This document shows, piece by piece, positions 62,810 to 64,000 of a stretch of DNA of 64,000 bases (the first letter of the stretch is position 1; every line of letters starts with the position of its first letter). The stretch covers positions 1,630,501 through 1,694,500 of the forward strand of contig NZ_LBIQ01000030.1 in assembly GCF_001280515.1 (NCBI RefSeq), written 5' to 3'. The DNA comes from Mangrovimonas sp. ST2L15. Its GTDB lineage: Bacteria > Bacteroidota > Bacteroidia > Flavobacteriales > Flavobacteriaceae. Under the pieces are notes generated by a model. That model worked only from the letters and a program-made list of their open reading frames with translations, ran no database searches and was not told where the DNA came from. A program made the position numbers and the translations under genes.

Positions 62810-64000
62810 ATGATGAAGTATTTATTATCTTTTTTGGTGATGATGGTTTCTTTAGTAAATCGCGCTCAAAGTACCAACGATCGTATTTTGTTTACTGTTG
62901 ATGGACAACCCGTTTACACTTCTGAATTTGAAAGGGTTTTCAAAAAGAATTTAGATCTAGTAAAGGATGAATCACAAAAGGATATAGATGAGTATTTAAA
63001 GCTCTTCATCAATTACAAATTAAAATTAAGAGAAGCTAAGGCATTAGGGCTTGATGAAAAGGAGTCCTACAAAAAGGAGTTGGAAAGTTATAAAAACCAA
63101 TTAGCATCGGGATATTTAACTGATAATAAGGTGACCAATGAATTGGTGGAAGAAGCTTATGATAGAACCCAATATGAAATAGAAGCTAGGCATGTTTTGA
63201 TTCGTTTGGATGGAAATGCATCACCTGCTGATACTTTAAAGGTATATGAAAAGCTTTTAAACATAAAAGACCGCATAAAGAATGAAGGATTTGAGAAAAT
63301 TCAAAAGGAACTTCATGATGGTAGAACGATTTTTGCTGAAGATTTAGGTTATTTCTCGGCGTTTAAAATGGTATACAATTTTGAAACGGCGGCTTATAAT
63401 ACACCGTTAGGAGAAATTTCCCAACCTTTCAAAACAAGATTTGGTTATCATATTGTAGAGGTTCTTAATAAAAGAAAGGCGAGAGGATCTCGAAAAGTGG
63501 GGCATATTATGATTTTATCCAATCAAAAGGAAGAAGCTCAAGGTACTCCAGAGGAGCGTATTAATGATATTTATCAAAAAATCCAGCAGGGTGAAGAGTT
63601 TGAAACTTTAGCCAAACAATTCTCAGACGATAAAAGTTCGGCTAATAATGGAGGCAAATTAGCGCCTTTTCAAAGTGGTGAATTGAGTTCTCCAGAGTTT
63701 GAGGAACAAGCTTTTACTCTGACTGAAATAGGGCAAATTTCTAAACCATTTAAGAGCCAATTTGGATGGCACATTGTCAAGTTATATGAGATTCATCCGG
63801 TAGAGACTTTTGACGTCATGAGGCCCGAATTGGAAGCCAAAGTGAAAAAAGATTCGCGGTCACAGTTAATCAATGAAAAAGTTATTGAAAATCTTAAAAA
63901 GCAATATGGAGTTATTGATCCTAGCTTGGATAAATTTAGCGGTATGATTAATGATGAGTTTTATAAGGGAAAATGGACATTGCCAGATGATTTTGATGCT
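62810..64000 (+). CDS. Partial periplasmic parvulin-type peptidyl-prolyl isomerase
   Basis: At least 397 codons, open to the window edge; the 3' end is missing. It starts at ATG 62810 (or 62813), with a signal peptide ending near NRAQ. A SurA-like N-terminal helical region is followed by two parvulin domains (about 122-225 and 230-330), marked by ARHVLIRLDG, TRFGYHIVEV and then GHIMILSNQKEEAQ, NGGKLAPFQSGELSSPEFEEQAF and SQFGWHIVKLYEI. It should help fold outer-membrane proteins in the periplasm. It has a strong own promoter. Confidence 0.88.
   Translation, partial: MMKYLLSFLVMMVSLVNRAQSTNDRILFTVDGQPVYTSEFERVFKKNLDLVKDESQKDIDEYLKLFINYKLKLREAKALGLDEKESYKKELESYKNQLASGYLTDNKVTNELVEEAYDRTQYEIEARHVLIRLDGNASPADTLKVYEKLLNIKDRIKNEGFEKIQKELHDGRTIFAEDLGYFSAFKMVYNFETAAYNTPLGEISQPFKTRFGYHIVEVLNKRKARGSRKVGHIMILSNQKEEAQGTPEERINDIYQKIQQGEEFETLAKQFSDDKSSANNGGKLAPFQSGELSSPEFEEQAFTLTEIGQISKPFKSQFGWHIVKLYEIHPVETFDVMRPELEAKVKKDSRSQLINEKVIENLKKQYGVIDPSLDKFSGMINDEFYKGKWTLPDDFDA

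Overview
This 64 kb window is AT-rich chromosomal DNA from a member of the Bacteroidota, most likely a marine-type Flavobacteriaceae. The evidence is the gene content: type IX secretion (T9SS) sorting domains of types A and B, DUF4199, DUF4252 and SatD/DUF3307 families, an alternative GlmU-like enzyme, a CarB without its allosteric domain, and lipoproteins with an acidic stretch after the lipid-carrying Cys. Several promoters fit the Bacteroidota pattern TTTG-N18..20-TAnnTTTG. Most of the window is housekeeping sequence. I found no prophage, insertion sequence, CRISPR array, tRNA or rRNA gene.

Layout. 0-6.2 kb is a surface/secretion block: a partial T9SS cargo protein, a head-repeat adhesin-like protein with an S74 autoprotease/chaperone domain, and a membrane TPR regulator with a LuxR-like helix-turn-helix. 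6.3-14.1 kb holds purL, a fructosamine-kinase-like gene, a secreted endonuclease and an rRNA methyltransferase. 14.5-17.1 kb has a BNR-repeat lipoprotein and an ECF sigma/anti-sigma/sensor operon. 17.3-22.5 kb has an ABC exporter, a phosphohexomutase, a glycosyltransferase and DUF4199. 22.6-33.4 kb includes ribosomal proteins L31 (type B) and L34, a GlmU-like protein, an oligopeptide-type binding lipoprotein, MtaB, a lytic transglycosylase and cardiolipin synthase. 33.5-41.6 kb has carB, an Omp85-like protein, the DUF3307-SatD pair with a three-site operator array, a thioesterase and RmuC. 43.5-49.8 kb is a vitamin B12 uptake locus. 49.9-53.6 kb has an S41 protease and a second ECF sigma operon with two DUF4252 proteins. 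53.6-64 kb has purB, DUF1028, HEAT-like, haem-binding and glycosyltransferase genes, a C-type-lectin T9SS type B protein, an SRPBCC pair and the start of a two-domain parvulin isomerase.

How the genes work together. The clearest functional unit is B12 uptake. A cobalamin riboswitch precedes a BtuB-type TonB receptor and a beta-propeller surface lipoprotein resembling BtuG, and the inner-membrane importer (binding protein, permease, ATPase) is transcribed divergently. The least described unit is SatD-DUF3307. The SatD N-terminus carries motifs resembling class III nucleotide cyclases, it ends in a helix-turn-helix, and it is coupled by an ATGA overlap to a polytopic membrane protein. Three ATTCC-N8-GGAAT palindromes at an exact 28 bp period interleave with two perfect -7 elements just upstream of it.

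Limits. All family assignments come from reading motifs, without database searches. Where an alternative start codon (TTG or GTG) was the only in-frame choice, this is stated.
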